DNA from: Stercorarius parasiticus
Taxonomy: Eukaryota > Chordata > Aves > Charadriiformes > Stercorariidae
Assembly (NCBI GenBank): GCA_013396915.1
Contig: VWZL01002055.1
Span: forward strand, 878,040 to 942,039
Direction of reading: 5' to 3'
Length of the DNA: 64,000 nucleotides
Both the position numbers and the translations under genes were made by a program. Below the pieces are notes generated by a model. It was not told where the DNA came from. It saw nothing but the letters and a program-made list of their open reading frames with translations, and made no database searches. Below, in pieces: positions 1 through 13,561 of this stretch; positions within the stretch are counted from its first letter, which is position 1; every line of letters starts with the position of its first letter.

Positions 1-3000
1 CAGCTGTCTTACCTGTATCAAGCTATTTAGAAAATAAAGTCGTTTGTTCAAGGATACAAAGCCAAGATCAACTTATATTATAAATTATTTATGTCATGTT
101 TAATTCTACGTTAAATTTGCATTTATCAAATCACTACAATGCCCCTTGGAGTGTTTCGAGCTTACCTATAATTGGGGAAACATAGATAAACATCAAGTTC
201 TTCTAAGTCTTCATGATCTCTGTATTAATATGGTATGTTTACAAATGTTTATGTGATAGATGAATTCTTCCATCTGAAGAGAAAACCTGGGAGAAACGAC
301 AATGAATCAACTTGTAAATTTATCCTTAGAATACTTAAAGACAGTACTGTATTTAATCATATATAAAACCAAAAGTGATTGTCATGTTCTTAATAAGACC
401 AAATATATAACAAACTTAAGGGAAATCTCTCTACATCAGACTCTTTTTACAAAAGACTATGTCAGCACAAATGTAAAGGATTGGGGGTTTTGAGATAAAC
501 TAGCCTCAAACAATAATCTTCTGATAAACCTCAAATTCCAGAGGGTCTTTGTGGGTTTCAGACAACCGCTGTATTCATACAGCATCATGATGAGGTATCT
601 GGCTTATTTTTAACAGTATATGTAGACAGCAGTATTGTTTTGCTATTACTTAAAATAATAACCATCACAAATATTATTTTTAAGATAAGAACTTGAGATC
701 TCCTGTGAAGACATATCACAATATCCTCACGTATCTCTCAATATTTTTACATGGGTATTTGTTGACCAATACAGTAATTCAAAAGGAATTTTGTAATTTA
801 TTTAGGCTTCCACAAATGAACAAAATGCACTCTTCCACTTCACTACCTCTGTGATAACGTTCATGGCTAAACAGCGGGTTCACTTCAAATGCAAGTCTCC
901 AAATATCCTTAGACTAGCACTATTTTCATTTGTTTGACACAAGTTCTTAATTAATTGAGCTTCTTGGTACTATAAGCTATAGAAGATCAACTACATAAAA
1001 ATGAGATGTCAAATGTTCCCCATACATCAGGCATAATGCTATTTTCATCGTATCTTTACAAGACATCAGATATGTTAATATTTATGGAGTATACACGGAG
1101 GAATACTGCTAGAATTAATAAATAATAAAGCTAATATTTTTTGCAAAAATAAATCATCAGATATCTCATTATAAACTGGATGTCTTCGGTTATAGATAAT
1201 TTAGTACAGTAATAAATAACAGGAGAACACAGTGCTGATGGAATTATATTTCATTATTTAAAATATCTCACTACTCACATAAGAACAAATTCTTTTGTGT
1301 TCAAAATCATGGAAGTAGACAGAACTGGGTTTAGAATTGAGGGTACTTCCAAACAAATAAAAATGAGGTTGCCTCTAACATGCCAGCTAGACATTACTGA
1401 ATAGGTGTATATAACACACACCGTTTCTCAAATCACCGTGGGATGTGTCTTTGTACTTCAAAATCATCCTGGGATGTGTCTTTGGCAAGATGTAGCTCAG
1501 AGAAGTTTAGCCGTTGCTCCTATTGTCTCAATAATAATTGACTTCTTCCACTTTGAAAAAGGTGTTACCTTACAGATTTTAACGTCCACTTTGAGTCTTA
1601 CCTGTATAAGGGAAATAAAGAATCAATAAGGGGTAAGGATTTGTTTGTGATTTTTTTGCAACAATCAATTAACAGCAATTCTCGGGTAAGACTTTATAGA
1701 AAGGTCTTGCATAAAATTTTGTTGCACCTAATGATACAACAAAAACATATCAAAGAATTTTGTGTATGTTGATACTTGCATTCAATACTGTTAATAACTT
1801 TATTTCATTTTCGAGGTATTTAATCTCATGGTTCAGTTTTATAAAATCACTACCAAATTTGTGCAGTGCAGCCTTTACCTATGGGGAGACTGACGTGCCA
1901 TGCTCAGTATTCTGAGAAGCGCTGTAGGATTGTCCCCTTCACTTTACAGCCAGGATTTTCAACGCGTGCTAGAGAAAGCAGGTATCGCCTTCTCATTGAA
2001 AGTCAAAGGGAACTGATGCTGAACTCCATTAGACCTCTTCATTTGTAAAATCCCAGCCTATTCTCCTTGACATGGGACATGTCTTCATTCGCTTTCTAAT
2101 CTATGCCCAGTATGCATTTATTGTACAAGTGTTAATTAACTGATAGTAATATAATTAAGAAAATGTTGCTACGGATCGCTGTAATTCAGTTTCAGACACT
2201 GTCAATGAAATAGAAATACAATTCTAAAACAGGAACTTGCTGCCAAGCACAATGGAAATAGGAACATCAACATGAAGTTATGATTAAAACTCCAGAGCCT
2301 TCAAAAGTAACTCAAGGCTTTATTTTTCTTACAGCTCTCTTCCTTTTTCTATGGAGTTCCTAATCTATACACAGTATATAACTATAAGATTTACATATGA
2401 TTTTGTAAATCACTAAGCCCATTCTGCTATTGAATTTCTCAGTATGTGACTTAGTGAACTGGTTTTATGTCAAAAGCATGTTAAAAAAAGATAAGCCTAG
2501 ACAGTATTTTCAGCCTATGACAGATAAGTTAACACTGTATTGTTTAGTTCTCTGTGTCTACACCTAAATGACAAGGTGATGATTTGTTTAAACATTAGGA
2601 GTTTTAAATATATACTGATCAAATATTATCTAAGAACAGCTTAAAGGGAAGTGGTACATAAAATAGATGATGAATTGATTAATTACTTTACGAGTCAGGG
2701 ACTTACGGAACTAGAAGCTACGATAAAGTGGAAGGCATAAACTAAATTACCCACCAGGTGGATTCCATTACATTTCTATGTCTGCAAAATTAAAATCCTG
2801 GTAACACAAACAATAATGTTACAACAGACAGTAAACCAACCTAGCCAGTAGGAAAGCAACAGAACGTTATTTACTTCAATTGCCGCTGTTTTCAATAGTG
2901 CTGTTAGGATTTACACAGTGGGGATGTTGTTCTCTGAAATCTACAAAATACCTCCCTTTACTTTTTCATCATCATTTACTAGGTTCAGGTTTGGTCTTCT

Positions 3001-3640
3001 CAGTCTGTTGTAATAAGACTGTTGAGAGGAAAAACTTACAACACATTTACACCGAATTTTAATTATATTATTCTATGCATATGAGCCAAACTTCTATGTG
3101 GAAGAAATAAACTTCTAAGCCAAGTTTGCTTTTAGCATGAAATGAACAAATCCTGATAGGTTTTTAGTTCCAAGCTCCTCCAATACTCCTATTAGTGTCC
3201 TATATATCCCCCTTGCCAGGGGTTCTCCTGGTGCAGCAGCTACATGGTAAGTGAGGTGAGAAAGACTGAGAACATCAGGGAAGTAGAAGAGAAATGAACA
3301 GAATAATAATAAAAATAAGCATTTTGCTTATTCTGCTTATGCTATAAGCTGCAAACAATGCAATTACAGGAACTTCCAGAGCTACTTTCAGTGCTCAGTA
3401 AGGTAACAAAAGGGGTCCATAAACTTGGCTCAGAGCCACTTTCTGTTTTCAGCTTTCCTTTATTTTCCACTGGACTCAACCCAGCAAAGAGTGATGATGC
3501 AAAATATTGATTCCCACATTCAGAAGCTGGATCTGGCTTTTGGGATCTCTAGTTTCTGCATCTTTCCACATTTGAGGCTCAAAGTGAGCCTCTGAATACT
3601 GAAATATAGTCTATAGCAGAAATCACGATTCCTTATTTTG
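1..3640. other. Non-genic AT-rich DNA
   Basis: No supported gene. Open frames here are at most about 75 codons, have no recognisable domain and are what AT-rich DNA gives by chance. The only structure I could pick out is a short imperfect tandem duplication at 1430-1484, listed separately. Around 1985-2050 there is a stretch faintly like an old amniote repeat, but the match is too weak to call. The stretch could be intron or intergenic DNA, and the sequence alone does not decide. Confidence 0.6.
1430..1484. repeat. Short tandem duplication, 31-bp period
   Basis: Two 24-nt copies lie at 1430-1453 and 1461-1484, starting 31 bp apart. They share the core GGGATGTGTCTTTG exactly and differ at two positions upstream of it. 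This is seen directly in the sequence. It looks like a local slippage or duplication event, and no function is implied. Confidence 0.8.
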
Positions 3641-3684
3641 AGGGATACCTGCTTGTCCTACAAGAGTCACACAAGGCATTTGAA

Positions 3685-3794
3685 CCCCATCCTGCAAACA
3701 ACGGTGCATGTAACTATGCACACGAAGAGCCCCACTGAAATTAACTGAGCAGGCAAAACACAAAGTTACATGAATAAGTGTTGTGGGACTGGGG
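3685..3794. repeat. Old palindromic interspersed repeat
   Basis: Two arms form an imperfect inverted repeat. The left arm is at 3685-3715, beginning CCCCA and ending CATGTAACT. The right arm is at 3764-3794, and its reverse complement also begins CCCCA and ends CATGTAACT. The spacer is about 48 bp and carries a decayed 'CCCACTGAAATTAACTG' centre. The arrangement resembles an old palindromic repeat I remember from turtle, crocodile and bird genomes, with a centre like 'CCATTGACTTCAATGG'. That resemblance is from memory and the family name is not certain. A non-autonomous DNA transposon origin is plausible but unproven. Confidence 0.55.
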
Positions 3795-3805
3795 CTTTGA
3801 GCATT

Positions 3806-4224
3806 ATACATCTGTTTCTTCCCAAAAGATAAGATGAAGTACATCTTTTCCACCCGTACATTGCCTGAAAATAGAGCTCAGGGGAGCAAGTATCCTGAAA
3901 AGATAAGTGACAATATCAACAAGATGCCATTCCTGAGAAATATATTCTAAAGTTATTCCTAAGTTCCCCTATGACCTCTTGGCTAACATCTACAGACGAC
4001 CAATATGGAATACAGTGAGAATTTGTGCCCAAAAAAAAAAATGTGTTGGTTATATATACAATTTTTAAAGACATTACATGAAAGATGACAGATTTGTTTT
4101 GATTTTATTATCAGAGTGAGGCTATTTTGTGCTTTTTTAAATGTAAGAATTATGTGTGTTTATCCAAGGTAAGTATGCAATCATTAATAACGTAAGAACA
4201 TGGACATTGTTTGGGATTAAATTA
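3806..4224. other. Non-genic DNA
   Basis: Unique-looking AT-rich sequence with a short A run near 4030. I see no gene or recognisable repeat in it. Confidence 0.55.
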
Positions 4225-4545
4225 AAACCATTTGCCTTATGCATGCTCATTTCCTTTTTTACTACCCAATTCCCCTATGATGCCATCTGATCACTTCTTG
4301 AATGTCCCCTGTGCTTTTGCCTTAACAATCTTGCCTGGTAGGCCATTCCACACGTTTGTGATTCCCGGCATGAAAAAAATGCTTCCTGACATCTGTTCTG
4401 AATTTGTTTCTCTTTAATTTCCATTTATGCTTCCTTATCCTAACATCTGTGTCATTCTGAAAACAGTAATTCAGATTGACGTTATCTGTGCCATTTAAGA
4501 TTTTACGTTCCTTAGCTAAAAGCTACTCGTAACCATGTAGTGTTT
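4225..4545 (-). mobile_element. Ancient LINE fragment (CR1/L3-like)
   Basis: The plus strand carries phrases such as 'GGCCATTCCACACGTTTGTG', 'CTTCCTGACATCTGTTCTGA' and 'GTGCCATTTAAGATTTTA'. These match, in order, the reverse complement of an old LINE 3' segment that is widespread in amniote genomes and that I associate with the CR1/L3 group. The copy is heavily decayed. The short frame across it is not a protein in its own right. Boundaries are approximate and the family assignment is from memory. Confidence 0.5.
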
Positions 4546-7500
4546 TTGTAGTTCTCACTGATAGTTAGTTTAGAAACATTTCCTAGTTGTAATTCATATG
4601 TTTTAGGTTATACTTTGGCTTTGTTGTGTTTTTTTATTCTCTTTTCAGGCACATTCCTTTCAAATCAAGGGCTAGCACTGTACTCAGTGGGCCAATTTCA
4701 GCCCATAGGTCTTTCCCATAGCTATTATATAGGAAGAAAAGAAGTAGAATTTAGCCCAATAAGCTTAATGGGGGTATCAAGAGGACTGTATATTATGCTA
4801 ATTCCTGCTGTGGGTTAAAAGTGTACCTTTGGTAGCTCTACAAATCTGGCACTTAGGAAATTTTTCAGTTGTTTCTCTCAATGTCTTAAGCATAGGGACA
4901 GGGGGACCAAATTGTACTCGGTGAGTATTATATGCTTTGATAGTTTCACTCCATTTTGTCCAGCCAGCCTGAGAGGTAAAAAGATTATGAAAATTACTCT
5001 TACACTTCTCTCAAGTCTACAAAAGAATCTGGGACTTTTTTCTATTCCTTTAAATCCCTAAGACTGGGACTCAAGTATCTTCTTTTACCTTCCCTTATTG
5101 AAACAGATTAATTCCAAGAGATGAACTGCCAGAGCCCAGATTCCCAACAAGGAAAGCAATTAACAGCATGTTTAACAGCAGTTAGCAAACAGTCCCATTT
5201 TATATGGTTGGTAACTATGATTCAGAGTTTTAAATGTACACTTTCTAATACTAGGGAAAAAAAAAATTAGAAGTAAGGCAATACAGTATAGCTAATTATT
5301 GAGTCTGGACTAAGGGTTCGTGCTGGAGAACATAAAACATCAACTATTGATCCCTTTTTCATGTAGTAAAGAGGTATAGTTCATACAAAGCTGTGTCTCA
5401 AGTCATAGCCAATTTTGCTTCCAAAATACACAATTTAGATTTGAAATTATCAAAGAACTAGTCGTACTTTAGGTATTGTTTTTACCTTACTTATTCTCGA
5501 CTGTTGAATTAGTGCATGTCCCAAAAGTGCGACTAAACCATGAAACTGGTACTACTTAGAGAGGTTCAAACAGTAATTGCTAGCACTTAATTGCCCTGCA
5601 TAAATTCCCCCCAAAGTATAACCTTTTACAGTGAGTATTTCTGAAAAGATTGAAGAAACATTCTATTTCATTCCACCATACAAACAGTATCTTGGAAAAT
5701 ACACCTAGATACCAAGATTTTGAGACATAAGCTTCAGGTTTTCTCAAGTTTATAATTTTCTTTCTGGTTATGAGCAGATAATACACTTTAAAGTATTATT
5801 ATTAAATTTACTTCTTATAGCAGAGTAAAAAAATGAGAACAGTCTGTTTCTCTATACTTGGAGTGCATTTTCGGTCTAACTAGGTTACCCAGGTTTTTGT
5901 AATGGAAAACTCCTTGTCCATCATTCAAAAACTGTTTATTCTACATGGTAAAAAAGAAGCTACAGGTGACATTAATCTTATTTTATAAAGGATTACCTTG
6001 ATTCATTCATCTAGATGAAGTAGTAGGCTTTGAAATAACCAAATATGATCCAGCTTATGTCTCTAGAATATGTCCAATGAGAGTACAAAACAAAATCACA
6101 AGATACTGTGCAAGTAAACATGGTGGAGGCGTGTGTGAACGTGTGTAGGAGGGCAGACTGATTTAAAAAAATGAGGTATTCAAGAAGTAATGTGTCACCT
6201 AAAACGTGTTTCACATCAAAGTAAAAATCCTACTCTTCATAGCCAGCAGAGAACTGCATATTGAGCACACTAACGGGGGAAAGGTGGAAGAGGAAGGAAC
6301 CGATATCAGTATCTGTCTTTATTAAAGGTGAGAGGGGAAGAATTTTTACATACTATTTACAGTTAGTGCAGATTCCTTTCCTTTAAACAGGGATTGCAAA
6401 CAGTAAATATGGCATTCTAATTACTTCCGCTGAAGAGCATGAAGTTTTTTAAACAGTGCTCACATAATATTTTTCTAAAGTAAAATGAGACAATTAATTT
6501 ACATTAGGTCTTTTAGGTTGCTTAATTTCAGCAAGGAAAAAGGTATTTTCTCAAAATGCTTGATATTCTGGAAAACAATAGAAATTCCTGTACTTCCAAG
6601 TAATGCCTCCGGTCTTACAAAGCAGGCCTGGGTTACTGACCCTGCTCTAACTAAGCTTCTTCCCTGATTAAAAGGTAAGTTTCTTTCATGGTTATATCAT
6701 TTTAAAACCTATTCAGATGTGATAACATTTTTGCTCCTGTATCTTGGCAACATGATTTATTCCGTTAACACTGAGTGTTACAGTCTGAAAAAGCTGTACC
6801 ATCTGGGTTGAATTAATAGCCTACCCAGAAAAATAAATGAGAATGGTCTGCTATAATTAACGTGTAGGTAAAGTATATTTAACAGATTATTATAATTAAT
6901 ATGTCAGTTACCGATTTCATGCTAAACAGAGTTGTGAACACAAGATATTAAGATTAGTTACCTCTCTGAATGTGCCTAGTAAAAATGCAATGGAAGAACA
7001 GATCCAAAGAATCAATAAAATTGACCTTAACATTAAGAACATCAGATATGAAATTTCAAGCAGAGGCAATGCAGGGTATTATGAAACAGCAGTAGAAAAT
7101 TACTAGTTTCACAAATTCAGAATTAACACCAGTAAAACTGAAATGTGACCTTAAAAAATGAAACAAAAAAAAACCCCACCAATATGCACGAGTGATGCAT
7201 TTAAGCACTGCTAAAGGCTGTGTCTATGAAGATGGACAGGGCAGATCTGCTTCTTAAAGCTGTCTTGGGTTGTATTACATAAAATGTAAGCCAACAAAAG
7301 AGATGTGGATTTGATCAAAATTCCATAGAGCACTGTCATCCACACAACAAAAGCACTGGGTTTTGTTGGTAGGCTTTTCATTAGACACAAATGTTGGTTA
7401 GGCTTTTACCAAAATTCCAGTGGTTATTCAGTGACTTCCTCAACATCTGTGTCCCAAGAATATATAATTCAATTTCTTTAGCTACCCCACTAAATGTATT

Positions 7501-10500
7501 TACCTTTATTCAGGGTCCTAGATGTCTTTTCAGCTGAACTGATGTGATATTGCCAAGAGATAGCAGAGCAAAAATTACGACTTCACAATTAATATTTGTG
7601 CACCTTTATCTTTCTTACTGTATAGCAACAAATCCAGAAACTCACATCCAATTGAAGATTAGTATCTGAAACTAAGGCTACTCTTCTTTTGCACAGAAAT
7701 TAAATGTTTAAAAAAACCAAACCCAAACCAAGAGAAAAGAGGTTTCCAACTGCACACCCCCCTTCGCATAATCAGGGCTTTTGTGTCTCCAGATTATCTT
7801 TAAACTCATGTTATTATAAATCTTGTTTATTACTGAAAAGACTAAGGGTCATTTGACAATGACGTTAGGCACATTACAAACGAAGTATGTAGGAGAATCC
7901 ATTCCAAAAGGCTTGCAATTTAAATAGAGAAGACAAAGAGGAGATGAAAGGGGCAAATTAAATTCAAATGCAGTTAGAGAGCCAAGGGAATTCCCTGCTT
8001 TTCTCCTGACTTTCACCTTACGCACAGACACAAAAGTTAAATGCAATACAATAGTAATATTTTTCAACACATATGGGATGACAAAATCATGAAGCACTTA
8101 CAAACAAGGCTATAGATAGTAACACAAAGAAACCTAAACCAGACATCAGTATTCAGCACATAGGTCTCATAGAACAATATGGAAAAACACAGTGAATTTG
8201 ATGAGATTAAAATTATTTTTTAAATTCAAATAAAGGGTTTTTTTGGGAAAAAATCAAAACATTAATTGGCACAACTTTCTGCTAGTGGAATTACTCTTGG
8301 ATATTAATAGGTTGTGGAAAACACTGAACAAAAGACTGGCACACATTGATCGGGGGGAACATTTGGTGCTTACAGGATTTCACAATTATATAGCTGAAAA
8401 AGAATGTTATAGTATTCTACAGTAATTGTCACAATTTAAATAATTACGTTAGCTGATTACTGTAGAATAGGAAATAAAATCAGCCAAAGAGATAATTACA
8501 GACGTCGCAGAAAGTTTCAGAAGCTTCCATGTAGAAATTAAGATAAAAGGCAACATTTTTTCATTCCTTGCCACATTCATGTCAACCACAATGCTGCTCT
8601 TAACATTCTCCAAGACTTTCATTTCCAACTCCAAGAGATACTCCAAAGCAATTATATTCCCAGCTCAATCAGATTTGCATTCTAATGTAAAATGTTACCA
8701 GTATTGTCACATGTTATTATGTCAATAGATTATCACATCTAAGTTTTGCGAAGTAATTTTACCTTACCATTACTGAAGCAACTATTAGGATTTTGGAGAA
8801 ATCAAAAATATTATAGGATTTATGTCTTACTCTGGAACATCTGGTATTAGTCTCCGACACAATTCTAAACAAGGTGGATCTGCCATCTGTTCCAAACCTG
8901 TAATTCTATAATTTCTAGCAATTTGCAATTTCTATAACCCATCCAGACTCTTCTGAATTACTAGAAAATAATATACAGTGACACCAAGGTGAAAAGCAGT
9001 CTGGATCATTAACAATTGCTCTTTTACATTCTAGAAGTATATTAAAGTCGCTAATAACTAGCATTGGATTTCTTCCTTTCTGTACACATATCTGCTATAG
9101 GTGAAGGTTTAAAATACATATTTTTGAAACCTCTTTCTAGCACAAGTTTTTACAAGATCATTTTTACCCAAAATGGAAGGTAAAAGTTGGTGTAATGGCC
9201 ATAAATTATTTTTTTTTATTGTCTGTATATATAAATGCTATCAGAAAGGTTTTACAAGAATACCACTTTGACACTGATGTGGACTTTAATGTACTGTGAC
9301 TCCTGTAACACAGTCACCACCATATGTCCTTTAGTATACATAGAACAGCGGATTAGGGAAGGAAGGTCATATCTGACAGGACAAAGATTCAAGTTTTTGG
9401 GGGAACAGTTGGTATTAAAAAAACATGCAGGGACTGCCCAATACAAAAGTCCACAGTGGCAAAGTCAAAATAGGAGGAAAACAGCAAAAGCACAGGCTTC
9501 TCTTGGCTTTTTTTTTTTTTTTAAACTTAAACCAAAACATCAGCAATTTAAGTAGCTACTGCGGCAGATAGCGAGATTTGTGGACACTAGCTCTCAGCTA
9601 TTTAATCTCTTCTTTCAAAGAGCATTAGAAACAAGATAGGGAAGAAAAAAAAAAAAAGGCTTGTGTCATTTGGCTAGTGAAAACAGACATATCAAATCAG
9701 ACCAAAAGCCTGCTAAGCCTCCTAATCAGTCTTGGCTATTGCCCTAAAGCAGAGTAGAACAATTAGATAGTAATAATTCCCCTTTGTGTTCTCAAAACTT
9801 CTAGCATTTTGCATCTCACCTGCTTCTTGGTGTTTAGTAGACACAAGGCAAACAACAGCTATGTAACAGTTCTCTCCAGTAAAGGAACGTAGGAAAAGCT
9901 CATAATATTGAGCAATATTGTTATAAAGTGCCTGAGTGTTCTTTTTGGAAGTCAGCTACTTTACCTAAAGGAAAGGTACAGGTGTCTTCTGTTCTGGTTT
10001 GAAATGGCTTTCAGAGGCCATGCACGGTAGGTGGAGTTCCAGGTTGGCCACACACTGGAAACTTATTCATAACACAGATGCCTTTTGGACATTTAAAGAG
10101 TCAATATTGTTCGCCTGCTGTGCATTTTCTCTGCAGGAAGAGGTGAGAGAATGATAATTTCAGCATTGGCTACTAGCTGAGCCATACTGTAAAGTTAAGC
10201 ATCTGTAGTGTCTTTTTCACTTTACCGTAGATTAGATACATGCACTTAATTAGTTTTTATGAAGCTAAAAAGAGTCATTACATGCTGCTATACAGCAGGC
10301 AATGATCCACAAGTGAACATCATTTAATTCCCATTGTAAATATTTGATTTCTGCAATCAAAACATTTCCAGAAATTCTAAGGCATTTTTTCTATCAGGTC
10401 TTGTTCTCCGTTAGTAAGATAAGTATATATTTAATACATACCAGGTGGTTTTTTTAGCAGTATTTTCTTTTAGAAAAAACAGCAAAGCATATTCCTGGTC

Positions 10501-13500
10501 TTAAAGAAATCATAGGCCAAAACTCAGATATCTTCACCTGACAACTTTACACAGCTAAGTTGGTTGTTCCACAATTAACATCACCTTTTTAAAAAGCATA
10601 GAAGTATTACTCTAATTCAAGAACAGAAAAGCTGACATTACAGTACGATCCATATAACACAGAGTTCCAGTATCATGGAAATAAGGTATGATGTAACTAT
10701 GGCATTTGTATTACAGGAGCAGTGATAGTCCTTATACTGGAACTGAAGCCCTACTGGAGCAGGGACAATATACATCTAATGAAAATAAGATTTATTCTTG
10801 AAAGAACATCAATCTAAGTGAAAGATGAGAAGAGCAGGTGAACAAAATAAGGAAGTAAAGGATAACAATGAAAGATAAGAGAAGCAGCATGATAAACTTA
10901 GGTCACAGCACAGAGCCTGCTTAAGTACTGCAAGCTTATCAAGGGCTTAGACAGGCTTTGGTTAAGCACCACCAAGTTTTATGGTATTATTTTGGCCATT
11001 GGAGGGCTCTTGTATTTTTTCCACGAATACCTTGGTCAAGAATCAACATTGTAAATGTTCATGTTAATAGATAGTCCCTAGTTGCTACCATGACCAGCAT
11101 GCCTGTGCAATTTCATGCAAATCAGATTCAATTGACAGTGCTTTTACTTCATCTGCAATTAAAAGTTGGAAAAAAAAAAAAGGGGGGGAAGAAAACCCCG
11201 TCTCAAGTAGAGGCTATCCATTTCTTCATAAATAGGACACCTTTTCAGAGACTCTCTTTTGTATGCAGTGGTAGGGATGAGATCTGTACAAAACACAAAA
11301 GGAATGAAGTGAGGGCATTACCCAGATTCCCTGTCAAGTCTCAGTCCTGTACAGGCAATAATAACCATTACTGGGCTTTTTGGTTTTCAGTCACTGCTGT
11401 GACTCTCAATACAATGAATACAGCACAGAAAACATTTTAAAATTGCTGATAAAAATCCTTTATTTTTCCACCTTTGAAGAAGTGTTGGGAGAGTTTCTGA
11501 CAAAGGAGGAAGTAATTTCAATGAAAGGGACAATGGGAAGTGTATTGAATAAGAAAGAGGATAGAGGGCAGGAAATGCAACAATAAAGTTTAATTAAATT
11601 AAAGAACAAGCTCCAGCAGTGAAGTATACGCTGGATTTTTTTTTTGCCCAAGAACCGACAGAAAAAGTTTAATGTAAGCTATTGAAGATAAAAATATAAC
11701 CATTGGATACAATGTATTGATCTTTGACTCAAAAGCTGATGTTCCACTGAATACCTTGTCCTCCCCTTTTTTTTGGTTTTTGTTTTTGGGGTTTTTTTTT
11801 AACAATTCACTTCTGTAACATTGTTGAGGAAACCAAAAAGAGTGTGATGTATGGAGGATCTAAAACACCGTCCTCAGAGACATTACTTATTTCAGGTCGA
11901 GGAAGCCAATCGGTGCCAGAAGGAATAAGGAGGTACCATTATGAGTAACACATGACACTGAAACAGGTATTTGAAATAAAAGCGACCCTTCTGACATCAG
12001 AAGCCACCTTCAAGCCATATCCTGTGTTTACTGAGAGATCTTAGTAGTCTGATAACACTGTAGTTCCTCCAGATCTAAGGGAGGGTGCGGAGGAAGAAGT
12101 TAAATACCCAGCATACCTGAAAGAAATCACTATTTGTTGTAGTTGCTTTTCATATTAGAAATGCAAGTACATATAAAAATTATCACAAAGTTTTGGACAT
12201 TACAAGCAAGGCCCCAACAGCATCTACCCAAAAACGTCCCTGATGCTTCACCTTTGCAAATCCTCTTCTTAAATCTTAAGACCAACATCCACCTTGCCAA
12301 TATAGTGACACAACAGGATTTTGTCCTTAAGTTCTCTCATCATGCCCTGGTTTGGAGGGAGACTGGTCCTATGGATCCCTATGAAACTCATCAAGCTTAA
12401 TACATTTTCACCTTTTCAATTGTGGGATGTTGCCCACATGGTGTGAAAGAAAAGTTCTTTAACCACTCGTGATCTTGCGATGACAGCCTGACTTGCATTA
12501 GCCGTGATAAGACCAAAGCATAAATAAACCGCAAGCAGAGTCACACAAAAGTGATAGAACAGGAGCTGGCAGGATGCTCTCTGCCTTGTGAGACTTGCCA
12601 CAAAAAGAAGAGAAAATGAACCAGACATCAGTGCTCAGACCACAGCACTCCTGAGGCTGAGACCCCCACTTAACATTGTCTACAAGAGGAATAGGTAAGA
12701 GTCAGACTCGACAGCCAGGACTAGGAGCAAGGAAGCAAAGAGTAACTTCTACCAGCTTTGCCTGGCTGCCCTGGGGATTTACAGTGGGAGAGCTGCATTG
12801 CCAGTTGCCTGGCAATAGCTAAAAGCTCAGAAAGACAAGTCACTTCAGCTGCAATGTGATTTTGAAACTGACTGAAGACAATATTTTTCCCATATATTTT
12901 AACTTTCATCTTTAAATCAATTTACACATCAAGACTATCAGTTATAAATGGGGATGGAAATCCAAGTTGATTTTAAGATTTGAGTGCTGTCCTGCTTCAT
13001 TTTCTTGACATTGCCCAAATTTGTATCATCTCCATTTCAGTAGCAGTTGGTATTTTAACTGCCAGCACTCTGGAGCCAGCACTTGAAGTACTGAACTGCT
13101 GGTCAAACAAAAAAAAATTAACATTATAATTGAGCTCCTCTCAACAGAGCGCATCACAGACTATGTTTACTGTGCACCTGACAGAGAAAATTAATATTTT
13201 GTAGAACTACTGATTAATTCATAGATATACATGTGATTTACTGTCACTGCTTCTACTCATGCAACCAAAGCAGCACTACTGACAGAGAGATTACCATACC
13301 ATGGTTAAAAAGGTAAAGCAGTGGTTAAGAGGGTATTCCATATCGAATATTAATCCTTTTATATACCTAGCTTTTTTACAACTCTTCATTACTTTTCTTT
13401 AGAGCAGAAGTATAAAATTAACAAAACCCTACAGACTGACCCTTTAGGAGCATATTACCTACATTCACTGTTTACAAATCATAGAAACGTTTGGGATATT

Positions 13501-13538
13501 TTTCAGCATAGTTTAGATTTGGGAAAATAATTTTTTTA
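4546..13538. other. Non-genic AT-rich DNA
   Basis: About 9 kb with no supported gene. Frames reach only about 116 codons (near 11.1 kb) and include low-complexity lysine or phenylalanine runs from poly-A/T tracts (for example 9508-9522 and 11170-11190). A slightly less AT-rich patch lies at 12.4-12.9 kb, with a donor-like GTAAGAGTC at about 12695. I have no matching acceptor or protein evidence, so no exon is called. The region 8860-8910 faintly resembles a CR1 3' end but was not called. Confidence 0.6.
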
Positions 13539-13561
13539 TGTGTGTATATATATATATATAT
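13539..13561. repeat. (TG)n(TA)n microsatellite
   Basis: Three TG steps run straight into an uninterrupted TA tract. This is a simple dinucleotide repeat and likely to vary in length between individuals. Confidence 0.9.

Noticed and set aside
1985..2050. Possible old amniote repeat ('CATTGAAAGTCAAAGGGAAC')
   Set aside because: Too short and diverged to separate from chance.
8860..8910. Possible CR1 3' end ('TTCCAAACCTGTAATTCTAT')
   Set aside because: Only a short, weak resemblance to the CR1 tail, with no upstream CR1 sequence visible.
9235..9555. 106-codon frame
   Set aside because: Ends in a Phe run from a poly-T tract, and no family is recognised.
11090..11440. 116-codon plus-strand frame
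   Set aside because: Contains a Lys/Gly run made by an A11G7 low-complexity tract and has no domain.
12690..12705. Splice-donor-like GTAAGAGTC
   Set aside because: Such sites are common in introns, and there is no exon frame or acceptor to pair with it.
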